From Simplicispira psychrophila DSM 11588 (GTDB taxonomy: Bacteria; Pseudomonadota; Gammaproteobacteria; Burkholderiales; Burkholderiaceae_C): DNA of 64,000 nt. Position numbers and translations under genes: made by a program. This document shows, piece by piece, positions 46,365 to 56,286 of the stretch (position 1 is its first letter; each line of letters opens with the position of its first letter). The notes under the pieces were generated by a model, which saw nothing but the letters and a program-made list of their open reading frames with translations, was not told where the DNA came from and searched no databases. Location of the stretch: assembly GCF_000688255.1 (NCBI RefSeq), contig NZ_JHYS01000005.1, forward strand, positions 62,001-126,000, written 5' to 3'.

Positions 46365-46955
46365 ATGCTCCCTTCCCCAGACCTCGGGCCAGAGACTGCG
46401 CCTTCTGATCCTGCCTTGCCTATGGCACCCGAGCCGCGCTCGCTGCGCGTCGAAGACTGGCTCACCGTGCTGGTGATGGGGGCGCTGGCCCTGATCACTT
46501 TCGTCAACGTGCTGGTGCGCTATTTCACCAACTCCTCTTTCGCCTGGACCGAAGAAATTTCCGTCTTTCTGATGATCGTGCTGGCGCTGGTCGCCGGCTC
46601 AGCCGCCGTGGCGCGTGACCGCCATATCCGCATTGAGTTTTTCTGCGACAGCGGCAGTGCCGCCCGCCGCCGGCGTCTGGCGCAGCTGGGGGCACTGATG
46701 GTGGCACTGCTGTTTGCGCTGATTGCCGCACTGAGCGTGCGCGTGGTCTGGGACGACTATCGCTATGGCGAAACCTCGCCCGGCATTGGCGTGCCGCAGT
46801 GGTGGTATTCGATCTGGCTACCGGTGTTTTCCGCCCTGATTGCCACGCGCGCCATCGGCCTTTTCGTGCACCGCAGCCGCCAGCCGGACATGGAATTTTT
46901 GCCACCGCCCAGCCCAGGCACGCCCGCCGCGACGCACACGGAGCGCCAGCCATGA
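46365..46955 (+). CDS. TRAP transporter small permease (DctQ type)
   Basis: This 196-residue protein has four membrane segments between residues 30 and 170, with a short Pro-rich tail. The core VEDWLTVLVMGALALITFVNVLVRY is family-like (long segment described by its first 20: VEDWLTVLVMGALALITFVN), with FAWTEEISVFLMIVLALVAG and IRIEFF. It pairs with the large permease to import carboxylates by a sodium or proton gradient. It overlaps the next gene by 4 bp (ATGA). Confidence 0.9.
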   Translation: MLPSPDLGPETAPSDPALPMAPEPRSLRVEDWLTVLVMGALALITFVNVLVRYFTNSSFAWTEEISVFLMIVLALVAGSAAVARDRHIRIEFFCDSGSAARRRRLAQLGALMVALLFALIAALSVRVVWDDYRYGETSPGIGVPQWWYSIWLPVFSALIATRAIGLFVHRSRQPDMEFLPPPSPGTPAATHTERQP

Positions 46956-48250
46956 TCCCGACGCTGCTGTTTGTCGCCTTCATTGGCCTGATGCTGGCAG
47001 GCGTGCCAATTGGCGCCGCGCTTGGTCTGGCCGGTGCCACTGCCATTGCGCTGGCCAATCAGGACACCCAGTGGTTTGGTCTGCTCGCCATTCCACAGAA
47101 TTTTTACGCCGGCCTGGGCAAGTACCCTCTGCTGGCAATTCCCATGTTTGTCCTGGTGGGCTCCATCTTCGACCGCTCAGGCGTGGCACTGCGCCTAGTC
47201 AACCTGGCCGTCGCCATCGTCGGGCGCGGCCCGGGCATGTTGCCGCTGGTGGCCATTGGCGTAGCGATGTTTTTGGGTGGCATTTCCGGCTCGGGTCCGG
47301 CCACGGCAGCCGCAGTGGGCGGCGTGATGATTGCCGCCATGTCGCGTGCCGGCTATCCAGCGGCGTTTTCCGCCAGCGTGGTAGCCGCAGCAGCGGCCAC
47401 CGACATTCTGATTCCACCGTCGGTGGCCTTCATCGTCTATTCGGTACTGGTGCCGGGCGCCTCGGTGCCGGCCCTGTTTGCTGCAGGTCTAATCCCCGGC
47501 GTGCTGGCTGGCCTGGCGCTGATGGTGCCGGCGGTGTGGTTGGCACGGCGCCACGGCATGGGCAAATTGGAGGCCCATCTGCCGCGCCCGCCGTTCTGGC
47601 GCAGCCTGCGCGAGGCAGCCTGGGGGCTGGCGGCTCCGGTATTAATCCTAGGCGGTATGCGCGCTGGTTGGTTCACGCCCACCGAGGCCGCCGTGGTGGC
47701 AGTGTTTTACGGTCTGTTTGTCGGCATGGTGATCCACCGCACGATTGGCGTACGCGATCTATTTGTCATTCTGCGCGAATCCGGCGAGTTGTCAGCGGTC
47801 ATTCTGCTGGTGGTATCGCTGGCCGGTATTTTTGCTTTTTCGCTGTCCACGCTGGGCGTGATCGACCCGATCACCCGCGCCATCGTCGAGTCGGGCCTGA
47901 GCGAGCACGGCGTGCTGGCACTGCTGATTGCCATGTTGCTGGTGCTGGGCATGTTTCTGGACGGTATCTCGATCTTCCTGATCTTCGTGCCGCTGCTGAT
48001 GCCCATCATGGACCACTACCACTGGAGCCCAGTGTGGTTTGGCGTGGTACTGACGATCAACGTCGCGATTGGCCAGTTCACCCCGCCGATGGCGGTGAAC
48101 CTGATGGTGTCCAGCCGCATCGCCAACGTGCGCATGGAAGAAACCACGCGCTGGGTGTTGTGGCTGGTGGCCGGCATGGGCGTGGCACTGCTGCTGGTCA
48201 TCATCTGGCCGCAGCTGGCGCTGTGGCTGCCAACGCGGCTGGGCTATTGA
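46952..48250 (+). CDS. TRAP transporter large permease (DctM type)
   Basis: This 432-residue protein has about twelve membrane segments. Start ATG 46952 overlaps the dctQ stop. Typical segments are LGKYPLLAIPMFVLVGSI, MFLGGISGSGPATAAAVGG, TDILIPPSVAFIVYSVL and INVAIGQFTPPMAVNLMV. It is the ion-coupled channel component. Substrate choice rests with the binding protein at 48309. Confidence 0.95.
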   Translation: MIPTLLFVAFIGLMLAGVPIGAALGLAGATAIALANQDTQWFGLLAIPQNFYAGLGKYPLLAIPMFVLVGSIFDRSGVALRLVNLAVAIVGRGPGMLPLVAIGVAMFLGGISGSGPATAAAVGGVMIAAMSRAGYPAAFSASVVAAAAATDILIPPSVAFIVYSVLVPGASVPALFAAGLIPGVLAGLALMVPAVWLARRHGMGKLEAHLPRPPFWRSLREAAWGLAAPVLILGGMRAGWFTPTEAAVVAVFYGLFVGMVIHRTIGVRDLFVILRESGELSAVILLVVSLAGIFAFSLSTLGVIDPITRAIVESGLSEHGVLALLIAMLLVLGMFLDGISIFLIFVPLLMPIMDHYHWSPVWFGVVLTINVAIGQFTPPMAVNLMVSSRIANVRMEETTRWVLWLVAGMGVALLLVIIWPQLALWLPTRLGY

Positions 48251-48308
48251 TGTCGATTGTTGTAGCGACTTTTGTCGTTGTTTTTGCTGACCCAAGGAGA
48301 CTGAAAAA

Positions 48309-49340
48309 ATGAAACTGCGTACCTTTCTGACGACTGCTGTGGCAGCCGCTGCGGCCCTGGCCTTTTCGGCACCCACCATGGCGCAGACCTACAAGAACGA
48401 ATACCGCATGTCGCTGGTGCTGGGGACGGCCTTTCCGTGGGGCAAGGGCGGCGATCTGTGGGCCAACAAGGTACGCGAGCGCACCAATGGCCGCATCAAC
48501 ATCAAGCTCTACCCCGGCGTCTCGCTGATCCAGGGTGACCAGACACGCGAATTTTCTGCCCTGCGCCAGGGCGTGATCGATATGGCGGTGGGCTCGACCA
48601 TCAACTGGTCGCCCCAGGTCAAGCAGCTCAATCTGTTCTCGCTGCCGTTCCTGATGCCCGACTACGCTGCTGCCGATGCACTGACGCAAGGCCCGGTCGG
48701 CAAAAGTCTGTTCCAGACGCTGGAAAAAGCCGGTGTGGTGCCGCTGGCTTGGGGCGAAAACGGTTACCGTGAAATCTCCAACTCCAAGCACGCCATCAAG
48801 ACGCCAGCTGACTTGAAAGGCATGAAAATTCGCGTCGTCGGCTCACCGCTGTTCCTCGATACCTTCACCGCCCTGGGCGCCAACCCGACCCAAATGAGCT
48901 GGGCTGACGCACAGCCGGCCATGGCCAGCAGCGCTGTGGACGGACAGGAAAATCCGATGTCGGTCTACATGGCAGCCAAGCTTTACAGCGTGGCGCAAAA
49001 GCACGTCACCATGTGGGGCTACATCAACGACCCACTGATCTTCGTCGTCAACAAGGATATCTGGAACAGCTGGACACCCGCCGACCGCGAGATCGTCAAG
49101 CAGGCCGCCATCGACGCCGGCAAGGAAGAAATCGCCCTTGCGCGCAAGGGCATGGTCGAGCCCGGCAAGCCGCTGCTCAAGGAAGTCGCCAGCCACGGCG
49201 TGACCGTGACCGAGTTGACGCCAGCCGAGCGTGACGCCTTTGTCAAGGCCACGCGCCCCGTAGTAGAAAAATGGAAGGGCCAGATTGGCGCCGAGCTGGT
49301 GAATCTGGCAGAAAAATCCATCGCTGAACGCAAGCAATAA
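48309..49340 (+). CDS. TRAP transporter substrate-binding protein (DctP type)
   Basis: This 343-residue protein has a signal peptide cleaved after TMAQ (about residue 26). AAGGAG at 48294-48299 precedes the start. DctP-type features are WANKVRERTNGRINIKLYPG, EFSALRQGVIDMAVGS, and DLKGMKIRVVGSPLF. The conserved ligand-carboxylate Arg lies in that last motif. The gene follows the permeases, unlike the usual P-Q-M order. A terminator follows at 49344. The ligand cannot be named. Confidence 0.93.
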   Translation: MKLRTFLTTAVAAAAALAFSAPTMAQTYKNEYRMSLVLGTAFPWGKGGDLWANKVRERTNGRINIKLYPGVSLIQGDQTREFSALRQGVIDMAVGSTINWSPQVKQLNLFSLPFLMPDYAAADALTQGPVGKSLFQTLEKAGVVPLAWGENGYREISNSKHAIKTPADLKGMKIRVVGSPLFLDTFTALGANPTQMSWADAQPAMASSAVDGQENPMSVYMAAKLYSVAQKHVTMWGYINDPLIFVVNKDIWNSWTPADREIVKQAAIDAGKEEIALARKGMVEPGKPLLKEVASHGVTVTELTPAERDAFVKATRPVVEKWKGQIGAELVNLAEKSIAERKQ

Positions 49341-49343
49341 ACT

Positions 49344-49387
49344 CCCCGCACAGCACTTTGGCAAGCCTCGCACTGCGGGGCTTTTTT
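49344..49387 (+). terminator. Terminator of the TRAP operon
   Basis: CCCCGCA (49344-49350) pairs with TGCGGGG (49374-49380) and is followed by CTTTTTT. Confidence 0.75.
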
Positions 49388-49476
49388 ATGGCCGTTCACC
49401 CCAGCTTTGAGCCATCTTTATCATTCGTACACATCTGCCTGCCAAAATTTGCGCCCCATCCTGGACTGTTTCCGCC

Positions 49477-50856
49477 ATGTTTTTTTATCCGTCTGACAGA
49501 CTGCCGAATACGCCCGCACACTCAGCCTCCCGCTGTCAGACCACAGCCCCCGCAGCCGCACCACAGCGCATGCGCTGGCGGCCGCTGGCACTGGTAATGG
49601 CACTGACGGGCGCGCTGGTGGCCTGCTCCGACAAGGCCACGCCTGCGGCCCCAGGGGCGGGCAGCGGCGGCGGCGAACCGGTCAAGGTGGGCGTCATCAC
49701 GCTGCAAGCGCAAAGCCAAGTCCTGACCAGCACCCTGCCCGGGCGCACCAGCGCCTTTCTGAGTGCCGAGATTCGGCCGCAAATCAGCGGCATCGTGCAA
49801 AAACGCCTGTTCACCGAAGGCGCCCTGGTCAAAGCCGGGCAAGCGCTCTACCAGATCGACCCGGCCCCCTACGAGGTGGCCGAAGCGTCGGCCAAAGCCG
49901 CTTTGACCAAGGCACAGGCGCAGGCGCGCAGCGCTACATTGAACGCACAGCGCGCCGCCGAACTGGTGCAAATCGATGCCATCAGCCGCCAGTCCTACGA
50001 AGAAAGCCATGCCAGCGCGCAGCAAACCGCCGCCGACGTGGCAGCCGCTCAAGCATCGCTGGCAGCCGCGCGCATCAACCTGAAATACACCCGCATCAGT
50101 GCACCCATTGCCGGGCGGACCAGTCTGTCCACCGTGACGCCGGGCGCCTTGGTCACCGCCAACCAGGCGGGCGTGCTGACTACCATTGCGCAACTGGATC
50201 CGATGTACGTGGACATTCCACAATCGAGCACCGATGTGCTGGCGCTCAAGCGCGAGCTGGCGCAAGGACACTTTGAGCGTGTGAACGAAGACAAGGGCGC
50301 AGTGCGTATTACCGTGCAACTGGAAGACGGCAGCAGCTACCCGCACGCCGGACGGCTGCAATTTTCTGGCGTCCAGGTCAACCCCGGCACCGGCGCCGTG
50401 ACACTGCGCGCTGTGGTGCCCAACCCCGAGGGCACGCTCTTGCCGGGCATGTTTGTCCAAACGCTGCTGCCCACCGGCGTCTCCAGTGAGGCCTTGCTGC
50501 TGCCCCAGCAGGCGGTGACGCGCGACATTGCCGGCAAAGCCAGCGTGCTGGTGGCCAATGTCAACCACAAGGTCGAACGGCGCCCAGTCGAGGTCGGCCG
50601 CGCCATTGGCAGCTACTGGCTGGCCAGCGCCGGCGTAGCACCGGGCGATGTCATCATCGTCGATGGCTTTCAGCGCATCAAGGTCGGCGACACGGTGAAC
50701 CCACAGCCGGTGTCCTTGCCCGGCACCGCGCCGGCCGCAGCGCCCGCGACCACACCCGCACCTGCACCGGCGCCTGCGCTTACACCAGTCGTCACGATCG
50801 CCGCAGCGCCCGTCTCGCCGCCCTCGTTCCCCTTTCCCACCAACGCAACGCGCTGA
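49477..50856 (+). CDS. RND efflux periplasmic adaptor (AcrA/MexA-type lipoprotein)
   Basis: This 459-residue membrane-fusion protein has a lipobox LVAC with Cys at residue 50, if the ATG at 49477 is used. An in-frame ATG at 49570 would leave a normal-length lipoprotein signal, so that start is quite possible. The order is barrel-sandwich hybrid (SAEIRPQISGIVQKRLFTEG), alpha-hairpin (Ala/Gln-rich, about residues 130-210), and the second lipoyl half INLKYTRISAPIAGRTSLS. The C-terminal tail (about 45 residues) is Ala/Pro-rich. It links the RND pump to the outer-membrane channel. It is the first gene of an operon; no local regulator gene is seen. Confidence 0.93.
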   Translation: MFFYPSDRLPNTPAHSASRCQTTAPAAAPQRMRWRPLALVMALTGALVACSDKATPAAPGAGSGGGEPVKVGVITLQAQSQVLTSTLPGRTSAFLSAEIRPQISGIVQKRLFTEGALVKAGQALYQIDPAPYEVAEASAKAALTKAQAQARSATLNAQRAAELVQIDAISRQSYEESHASAQQTAADVAAAQASLAAARINLKYTRISAPIAGRTSLSTVTPGALVTANQAGVLTTIAQLDPMYVDIPQSSTDVLALKRELAQGHFERVNEDKGAVRITVQLEDGSSYPHAGRLQFSGVQVNPGTGAVTLRAVVPNPEGTLLPGMFVQTLLPTGVSSEALLLPQQAVTRDIAGKASVLVANVNHKVERRPVEVGRAIGSYWLASAGVAPGDVIIVDGFQRIKVGDTVNPQPVSLPGTAPAAAPATTPAPAPAPALTPVVTIAAAPVSPPSFPFPTNATR

Positions 50857-50871
50857 GAACAGCGCCCCTCC

Positions 50872-53800
50872 ATGGCACAGTTTTTCATCAACCGGCCCAT
50901 CTTTGCGTGGGTACTGGCCATCGTCATCATGCTGGCCGGCGGGCTATCGATCTTCACACTGCCGCTGGAGCAATATCCCGACATCGCACCGCCGCGCGTC
51001 AGCATCAGCGCCATCTACACCGGCGCCTCGGCCGAAACGGTAGAGAACTCGGTCACGCAGGTGATCGAGCAGCAGCTCAAGGGCATCGACAATCTGCTCT
51101 ACATGGGTTCGAGCAGCGACGCCTCGGGCAGCTCGCGCACCACGCTCACCTTCCGCCCCGGCACCAACATCGACGTAGCCCAGGTGCAGGTGCAAAACAA
51201 GCTGCAGGCGGCCATGAGCCGCCTGCCCGATGCCGTGCAAAGCCGGGGTGTATTTGTCACCAAGGGCGGCAATGACTACTTGACCACCTATAGCTTCACT
51301 TCGCCCGACCCCAATGTCAGCCAAGTGGACATTGGCGACTACCTGTCCAGCAACCTGGTCGATGTGATTGGCCGCATTGACGGCGTCGGCGACGTGACGG
51401 TGTTTGGCACCGGCTACGCCATGCGGATCTGGATGAACCCAGCCCTGCTGGAGAAATTTGCGCTGATGCCGTCCGACATCGTGGCCGCCCTGAATGCACA
51501 AAACGCCCAGGTCTCGGCCGGACAACTGGGCGCACTGCCAGCCACTGCCGGCCAGCAGATCAACGCCAGCATCACTGCGCGCACCAAACTCAAGACAGTA
51601 GGAGAATTTAAAAACATCCTGCTCAAGGTGGCGCCCGACGGCGCAGCGGTGCTGCTGAAAGACGTGGCGCGCGTCGAGTTGGGCGCCGACAACCTGGGCA
51701 TCACCTTGCGCCTGAACGGCAAGCCCGGCGCCGGCATGGGCATCGTGCTGGCCGACGGTGCCAACGCCACCGCCGTGTCGGACGCCGTGAATGCCAAGCT
51801 GGCCGAGATGCAACCGTTTTTCCCGAACGACCTCAAGCCCTTCATCAGTTCCGACTCGACACCGTTTGTCCGCGCCTCGATCAAGGAAGTGCTGTACGCA
51901 CTGGCCGAAGCCATCTTGCTGGTGGTGCTGGTGATGTTTTTGTTTCTACAAAACTTCCGCGCCACGCTGATCCCGGCCATTGCCGTACCGGTCGTGCTGC
52001 TGGGCACCATGGGCGTGTTGTCGATAGCCGGCTATTCGATCAACACCCTGACCATGTTCGCCCTGGTGCTGGCGATTGGCCTGCTGGTGGACGACGCCAT
52101 TGTGGTGGTGGAAAACGTCGAACGCGTCATGTCCGAGCAAGGCCTGTCGCCCAAAGAAGCCACGCGCAAATCGATGGCCGAAATCACCCCAGCGCTGATT
52201 GGTATTGCCCTGACCTTGTCGGCCGTGTTCATTCCGATGGCTTTTTTTGGTGGCTCGACCGGCGTCATTTACCGCCAGTTCTCCATCACCATCGTCTCGG
52301 CCATGGCTTTGTCGGTATTTATTGCGCTGACCCTGACGCCGGCACTGTGCGCCACCCTGCTCAAGCCGATTGCCAAAGGGGCCGGCCACCACAGCGCTAC
52401 GCCCCGGCGCGGCATTTTCGGGGTTTCAGACCGCTTCTTCATCTGGTTCAACCACCATTTCGAGCGCAACGCCACACGCTACCAGAGCACCGTAGGCCGG
52501 CTGCTGCACGGCAGTAAACGCATGTTGCTGGTGTTCCTGCTGATTTGCGTGGGCACAGCGCTGATGTTCAACAAACTGCCGACCTCGTTCCTGCCGGTGG
52601 AAGACCAGGGCTACATGCAGATCCAGATCAGCCTGCCCCCCGGCGGCACCAATGCCCGACTGCAAGCGGTGATGAAAGAAGTGCAGGCCTACTTTGTCCA
52701 GCAGCCGGACATCGTCAGCTTCAACGCCATCACCGGCCTGAGTGGTGACCAGGCCTCGGCGCGGGGCTTTCTGCGCCTGAAAGACTGGAGCCAGCGCCCG
52801 CACCCCGAACAAGACGCCGCCGCCATTGCCCGCAAGGCCACGCAAGACTTGGCGGTGCTGCGCGATGCACGCATCTTCGTCATGCTGCCGCCCGCCGTGC
52901 GCGGACTGGGCTCGAACGCCGGCTTCAACTTCCAGCTGAAAGACTTGAACGGCCAGGGCCACGACGCCTTGGTGGCTGCACGCGACCGCGTACTCGAATT
53001 GGCCAAAGGCCATCCGATGCTGCGCAGCCTGCGCAGCACCAACCTGGACGACACCTCGGAACTGGGCGTGACCATTGACGACCGCAAAGCATCGGCGCTG
53101 GGCCTGTCCACCGCCAACATCAACAGCGTGCTTTCCAGCGCCATGGGCGGCAGTTATGTGAACGACTTTTTGAACAACGGCCGCGTCAAGCGCGTGTATG
53201 TGCAGGGCGACGCACCGTACCGCATGTTGCCGCAAGACATTGGCCAGTGGACGGTGCGTAACGACAAGGGCGAGATGGTGCCGTTCAGCGCGTTCTCCAG
53301 CACCCACTGGACCTATGGCTCGCCGCAGTTGCAACGCTACAACGGCAGCCCCAGCTACGAGTTTGTCGGCGATGCCGCGCCCGGGGTCAGTTCGGGCGCG
53401 GCCATGGACGCCATCGAAGCCATCCTGCGCCAGATGCCGCCCGGCATTGGCTACGAATGGACTGGCGCCTCGTTCCAGGAGCGCCTGTCGGGCGCGCAGG
53501 CGCCGCTGCTGTATGCCGTGTCGATCCTGTTCGTCTTCCTGTGTCTGGCCGCCCTGTACGAGAGCTGGACGGTGCCGATGGCCGTGATTCTGGCGGTGCC
53601 GCTGGGCGTGGTCGGGGCACTGGCCTTCACCGGCTTGCGCGGCCTGTCCAACGACGTTTACTTTCAGGTCGGCCTGCTGACCACCGTCGGGCTGGCGTCG
53701 AAAAACGCCATCCTGATCGTCGAATTTGCCACCCAATTGCAAGAGCAAGGGCGCAATGTGATGGATGCCACCTTAGAGGCGGTGCGCCTGCGCCTGCGGC

Positions 53801-54087
53801 CGATTTTGATGACCTCGCTGGCCTTTGGCTTTGGCGTGCTGCCGCTGGCGCTGGGCACCGGTGCCGGTGCCGGCGGACGCCACGCCATTGGCACGGCCGT
53901 GCTCGGCGGCGTGGTGTTCTCGACCACGCTGGGCATTTTCTTTGTGCCGATTTTCTTCCTGGTGGTACGCAGCTGGTTTGCCAGCCGCTCACGCAGCGAC
54001 AGCCACGACAACGAGAACGCGGGAGCCACCACCGCTCCCGCCTTCCCTGACGACCCCGCAGCCCTGGCACCGAAAGGCTCTGCTTGA
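50872..54087 (+). CDS. RND multidrug efflux pump inner-membrane protein (AcrB/MexB type)
   Basis: This 1071-residue protein has twelve membrane segments and two large periplasmic loops, the HAE1 layout. The proton-relay Asp pair is in LAIGLLVDDAIVVVENVERV (first half), and the Lys of the second half is in GLASKNAILIVEF. MAQFFINRPIFAWVLAIVIM at the N-terminus is the standard start. It expels drugs, dyes or solvents using the proton gradient. It is preceded by the adaptor gene and overlaps the channel gene by 4 bp (TTGA). Confidence 0.96.
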   Translation: MAQFFINRPIFAWVLAIVIMLAGGLSIFTLPLEQYPDIAPPRVSISAIYTGASAETVENSVTQVIEQQLKGIDNLLYMGSSSDASGSSRTTLTFRPGTNIDVAQVQVQNKLQAAMSRLPDAVQSRGVFVTKGGNDYLTTYSFTSPDPNVSQVDIGDYLSSNLVDVIGRIDGVGDVTVFGTGYAMRIWMNPALLEKFALMPSDIVAALNAQNAQVSAGQLGALPATAGQQINASITARTKLKTVGEFKNILLKVAPDGAAVLLKDVARVELGADNLGITLRLNGKPGAGMGIVLADGANATAVSDAVNAKLAEMQPFFPNDLKPFISSDSTPFVRASIKEVLYALAEAILLVVLVMFLFLQNFRATLIPAIAVPVVLLGTMGVLSIAGYSINTLTMFALVLAIGLLVDDAIVVVENVERVMSEQGLSPKEATRKSMAEITPALIGIALTLSAVFIPMAFFGGSTGVIYRQFSITIVSAMALSVFIALTLTPALCATLLKPIAKGAGHHSATPRRGIFGVSDRFFIWFNHHFERNATRYQSTVGRLLHGSKRMLLVFLLICVGTALMFNKLPTSFLPVEDQGYMQIQISLPPGGTNARLQAVMKEVQAYFVQQPDIVSFNAITGLSGDQASARGFLRLKDWSQRPHPEQDAAAIARKATQDLAVLRDARIFVMLPPAVRGLGSNAGFNFQLKDLNGQGHDALVAARDRVLELAKGHPMLRSLRSTNLDDTSELGVTIDDRKASALGLSTANINSVLSSAMGGSYVNDFLNNGRVKRVYVQGDAPYRMLPQDIGQWTVRNDKGEMVPFSAFSSTHWTYGSPQLQRYNGSPSYEFVGDAAPGVSSGAAMDAIEAILRQMPPGIGYEWTGASFQERLSGAQAPLLYAVSILFVFLCLAALYESWTVPMAVILAVPLGVVGALAFTGLRGLSNDVYFQVGLLTTVGLASKNAILIVEFATQLQEQGRNVMDATLEAVRLRLRPILMTSLAFGFGVLPLALGTGAGAGGRHAIGTAVLGGVVFSTTLGIFFVPIFFLVVRSWFASRSRSDSHDNENAGATTAPAFPDDPAALAPKGSA

Positions 54088-55505
54088 AACACCCTGCCCT
54101 TCCTTATCTCACCGCCCTGACCGCCAGCCTGGCGCTGGCCGGCTGCGTGAACCTGGCACCGACCTACACCACGCCGGTCGCACCAATTCCGGCCACCGTC
54201 GGCGCCGACGCGCCGGCAGACCCGGTACAGGCCACAGCGCCAGCACTGGAGCAAGCCCAGTCCCTCACCTGGGTGCAGACACCGGCGCTGCAACAGGTGC
54301 TGGCGCTGGCCCTGAGCCACAACCGCGACCTGAAAATCGCTTGGGCCAACATCGAAAAAGCCCGTGCGCAATACGGCGTGCAACGCGCCGACCTGCTGCC
54401 CACCATCACCGCCAGCGGCCAAGGCAGCCGCAACCGCACCAGTGCCGACCTGACCACCTCGGGCCGCGCCGCTACCACCAGCCAATTCAGCGCCCAAATC
54501 GGCTTTACCAGCTACGAACTGGACCTGTGGGGCCGGGTGCGCAACCTGAACGAAGTAGCGCTGGAGCAGTTCTGGCAAACCGCCGTGAACCAGCGCAGCG
54601 TCGAAATCACCCTGCTGGCTGATGTCGCCAACGCCTGGCTGACGCTGGCTGCCGACCAGGCGCGCCTGCAACTGGCGCAAGACACGCTGACGTCGCGGCG
54701 CAAGGCGTTTGAGCTGACGCAGCGCATACACGCGCTGGGCGCTACCTCCGGTCTGGTGCTGGCACAAAACCAGACCACGGTGGACAGCGCACGCGCCGAC
54801 GTGGCCAGCTTTGCCAGCCAAGTGGAGCGGGACCGCAATGCGCTGCAACTGCTGGTCGGCGGTCCGCTGCCTGCGGCGCTGCTGCCGCAGGCACTGGACG
54901 GCACCCTGCCGCCCACCGCCGCCTTGCTGGATCTGCCTACGCCGCTGCCATCCAGTCTGCTGCTGGTACGCCCCGACATCGTGGCCGCCGAACACAGCCT
55001 GCGCGGCGCCACCGCTAACATCGGTGCCGCCCGCGCCGCGCTGTTCCCCAGCATCAGCCTGACGGCATCGGCGGGCAGCGCCAGCAGCGCCTTGTCGGGT
55101 TTGTTTGAGGGCGGCAATGGCACCTGGAGCTTTCTACCGCAGGTGCGCCTGCCGATTTTTGACGGTGGCCGCAACCAGGCCAACGTGCGCGTGGCCGAGG
55201 CCAACCAGCAACTGGCACTGGCGCAATACGAAAAAACCGTGCAAATCGCCTTCCGCGAAGTGGCTGATGCGCTGGCCGAGCGTGCCCACTGGGCCGAACG
55301 CCTGGACGCGCAAAGTTCACTGGTCGAAGCGACACAAAAAGCGTTGATGCTGTCGGAAGCGCGCTTTAAATCCGGCGTGGACAACTACCTCTCGGTGCTG
55401 GACGCCCAGCGCAGCCTCTATGCCGCGCAGCAAACCCAGATCTCCCTGTACCTGGCCGAGCAAGCCAACCGCATCACGCTATACAAGGTGCTGGGCGGCG
55501 GATAA
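54084..55505 (+). CDS. Outer-membrane efflux channel lipoprotein (OprM/NodT family)
   Basis: This 473-residue protein starts at TTG 54084, overlapping the pump stop. It has a lipobox LAGC with Cys at residue 21. Two repeats of the TolC-type barrel and coiled-coil are visible: the first around QVLALALSHNRDLKIAWANI and SYELDLWGRVRNL, the second around LVRPDIVAAEHSLRGATANI and LPIFDGGRNQANV. It completes the tripartite pump. A weak inverted repeat (CGGGTT...AACCCG) follows near 55543-55564. Confidence 0.94.
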   Translation: MKHPALPYLTALTASLALAGCVNLAPTYTTPVAPIPATVGADAPADPVQATAPALEQAQSLTWVQTPALQQVLALALSHNRDLKIAWANIEKARAQYGVQRADLLPTITASGQGSRNRTSADLTTSGRAATTSQFSAQIGFTSYELDLWGRVRNLNEVALEQFWQTAVNQRSVEITLLADVANAWLTLAADQARLQLAQDTLTSRRKAFELTQRIHALGATSGLVLAQNQTTVDSARADVASFASQVERDRNALQLLVGGPLPAALLPQALDGTLPPTAALLDLPTPLPSSLLLVRPDIVAAEHSLRGATANIGAARAALFPSISLTASAGSASSALSGLFEGGNGTWSFLPQVRLPIFDGGRNQANVRVAEANQQLALAQYEKTVQIAFREVADALAERAHWAERLDAQSSLVEATQKALMLSEARFKSGVDNYLSVLDAQRSLYAAQQTQISLYLAEQANRITLYKVLGGG

Positions 55506-55575
55506 AGAAAAAGCTGAACGGCTGCATGGCAACCGCGCAGGTCGGGTTAGCGCAGCGCAACCCGCCATCGCCCAC

Positions 55576-56286
55576 TCACATCCCCAGCGACCGCAGCAAA
55601 TCGTCGGTGTCGCTGTCTCCTGACAACGCAGGAGCTGGCGCAGGCGCAGGCGCAGCAGCGACAGCGGCGGCATCGCTGTGCGCCTGGGCGATCAGGGCGT
55701 CCGGGTCAGGCACTTCCTGCGGCTCAAAGTCGTACAGCTTGATGAACTCGGTGTGATCGACCGCCAACTCCAGATAAAAAATGTGGTTTGAGCCGGTATA
55801 GAAAGTCACGCGCCGGGCCTCGGGCTGATCGAGGTTGGCGTCCACGTTCAACATCACTTCCTTGTTCAGCACCAGCATCTTGGGCTGGTTTTGCGTGATG
55901 TGCGTTTGCAGTTCGCGCCGTACCTTGCCGGTGAAGTCACCCACCACCTGGTTCATCAGCTCCCCCATCACGTTGCCGACTTCGTCCGAGGTGTAGGAAT
56001 TGGCCAAGTCGCTTTGCGCCATGCCCATGTTCAGCATGTAACTCTGGTACAGCTCCATGGCGGCAGCAGCAGAAAAATTGATGATGACTAAGCCAGAAAA
56101 GCCGCCATCAAACAGCACAAAACAGCCGATGTCGGGCTTCAGGCAGGTTTTGCTGATGCGCTGCACCATGCCCGAATAATGGATCTGGCTGGCCGTGGCC
56201 ACGGTCAACACCCGGGTCACCGAGTTGCACAGGCTGACCAGCAGGTCTTCGGTACCGTAAACGACAGGGGGTTCTGATTTGCTCAT
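55576..56286 (-). CDS. DUF3334-like protein with CheX-type phosphatase motif
   Basis: This 236-residue protein has the middle segment DEVGNVMGELMNQVVGDF; GELMN, then 22 residues, then Pro (NQPKM) matches the ExxN-x22-P pattern of CheC/CheX/FliY CheY-P phosphatases. The rest fits the DUF3334 family, found in motile proteobacteria. The end is Ala/Pro-rich with a terminal DDLLRSLGM that may be a docking tail. It is encoded alone on the - strand, convergent with the efflux operon. A role in dephosphorylating CheY is plausible, since no cheZ is seen in the chemotaxis cluster. Confidence 0.65.
   Translation of the reverse strand: MSKSEPPVVYGTEDLLVSLCNSVTRVLTVATASQIHYSGMVQRISKTCLKPDIGCFVLFDGGFSGLVIINFSAAAAMELYQSYMLNMGMAQSDLANSYTSDEVGNVMGELMNQVVGDFTGKVRRELQTHITQNQPKMLVLNKEVMLNVDANLDQPEARRVTFYTGSNHIFYLELAVDHTEFIKLYDFEPQEVPDPDALIAQAHSDAAAVAAAPAPAPAPALSGDSDTDDLLRSLGM

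Noticed and set aside
46840-48312. A 490-codon frame overlapping the TRAP permease genes
   Set aside because: Its translation is Arg/His/Gly-rich and lacks membrane segments, whereas the frame at 46952 gives a textbook DctM protein.
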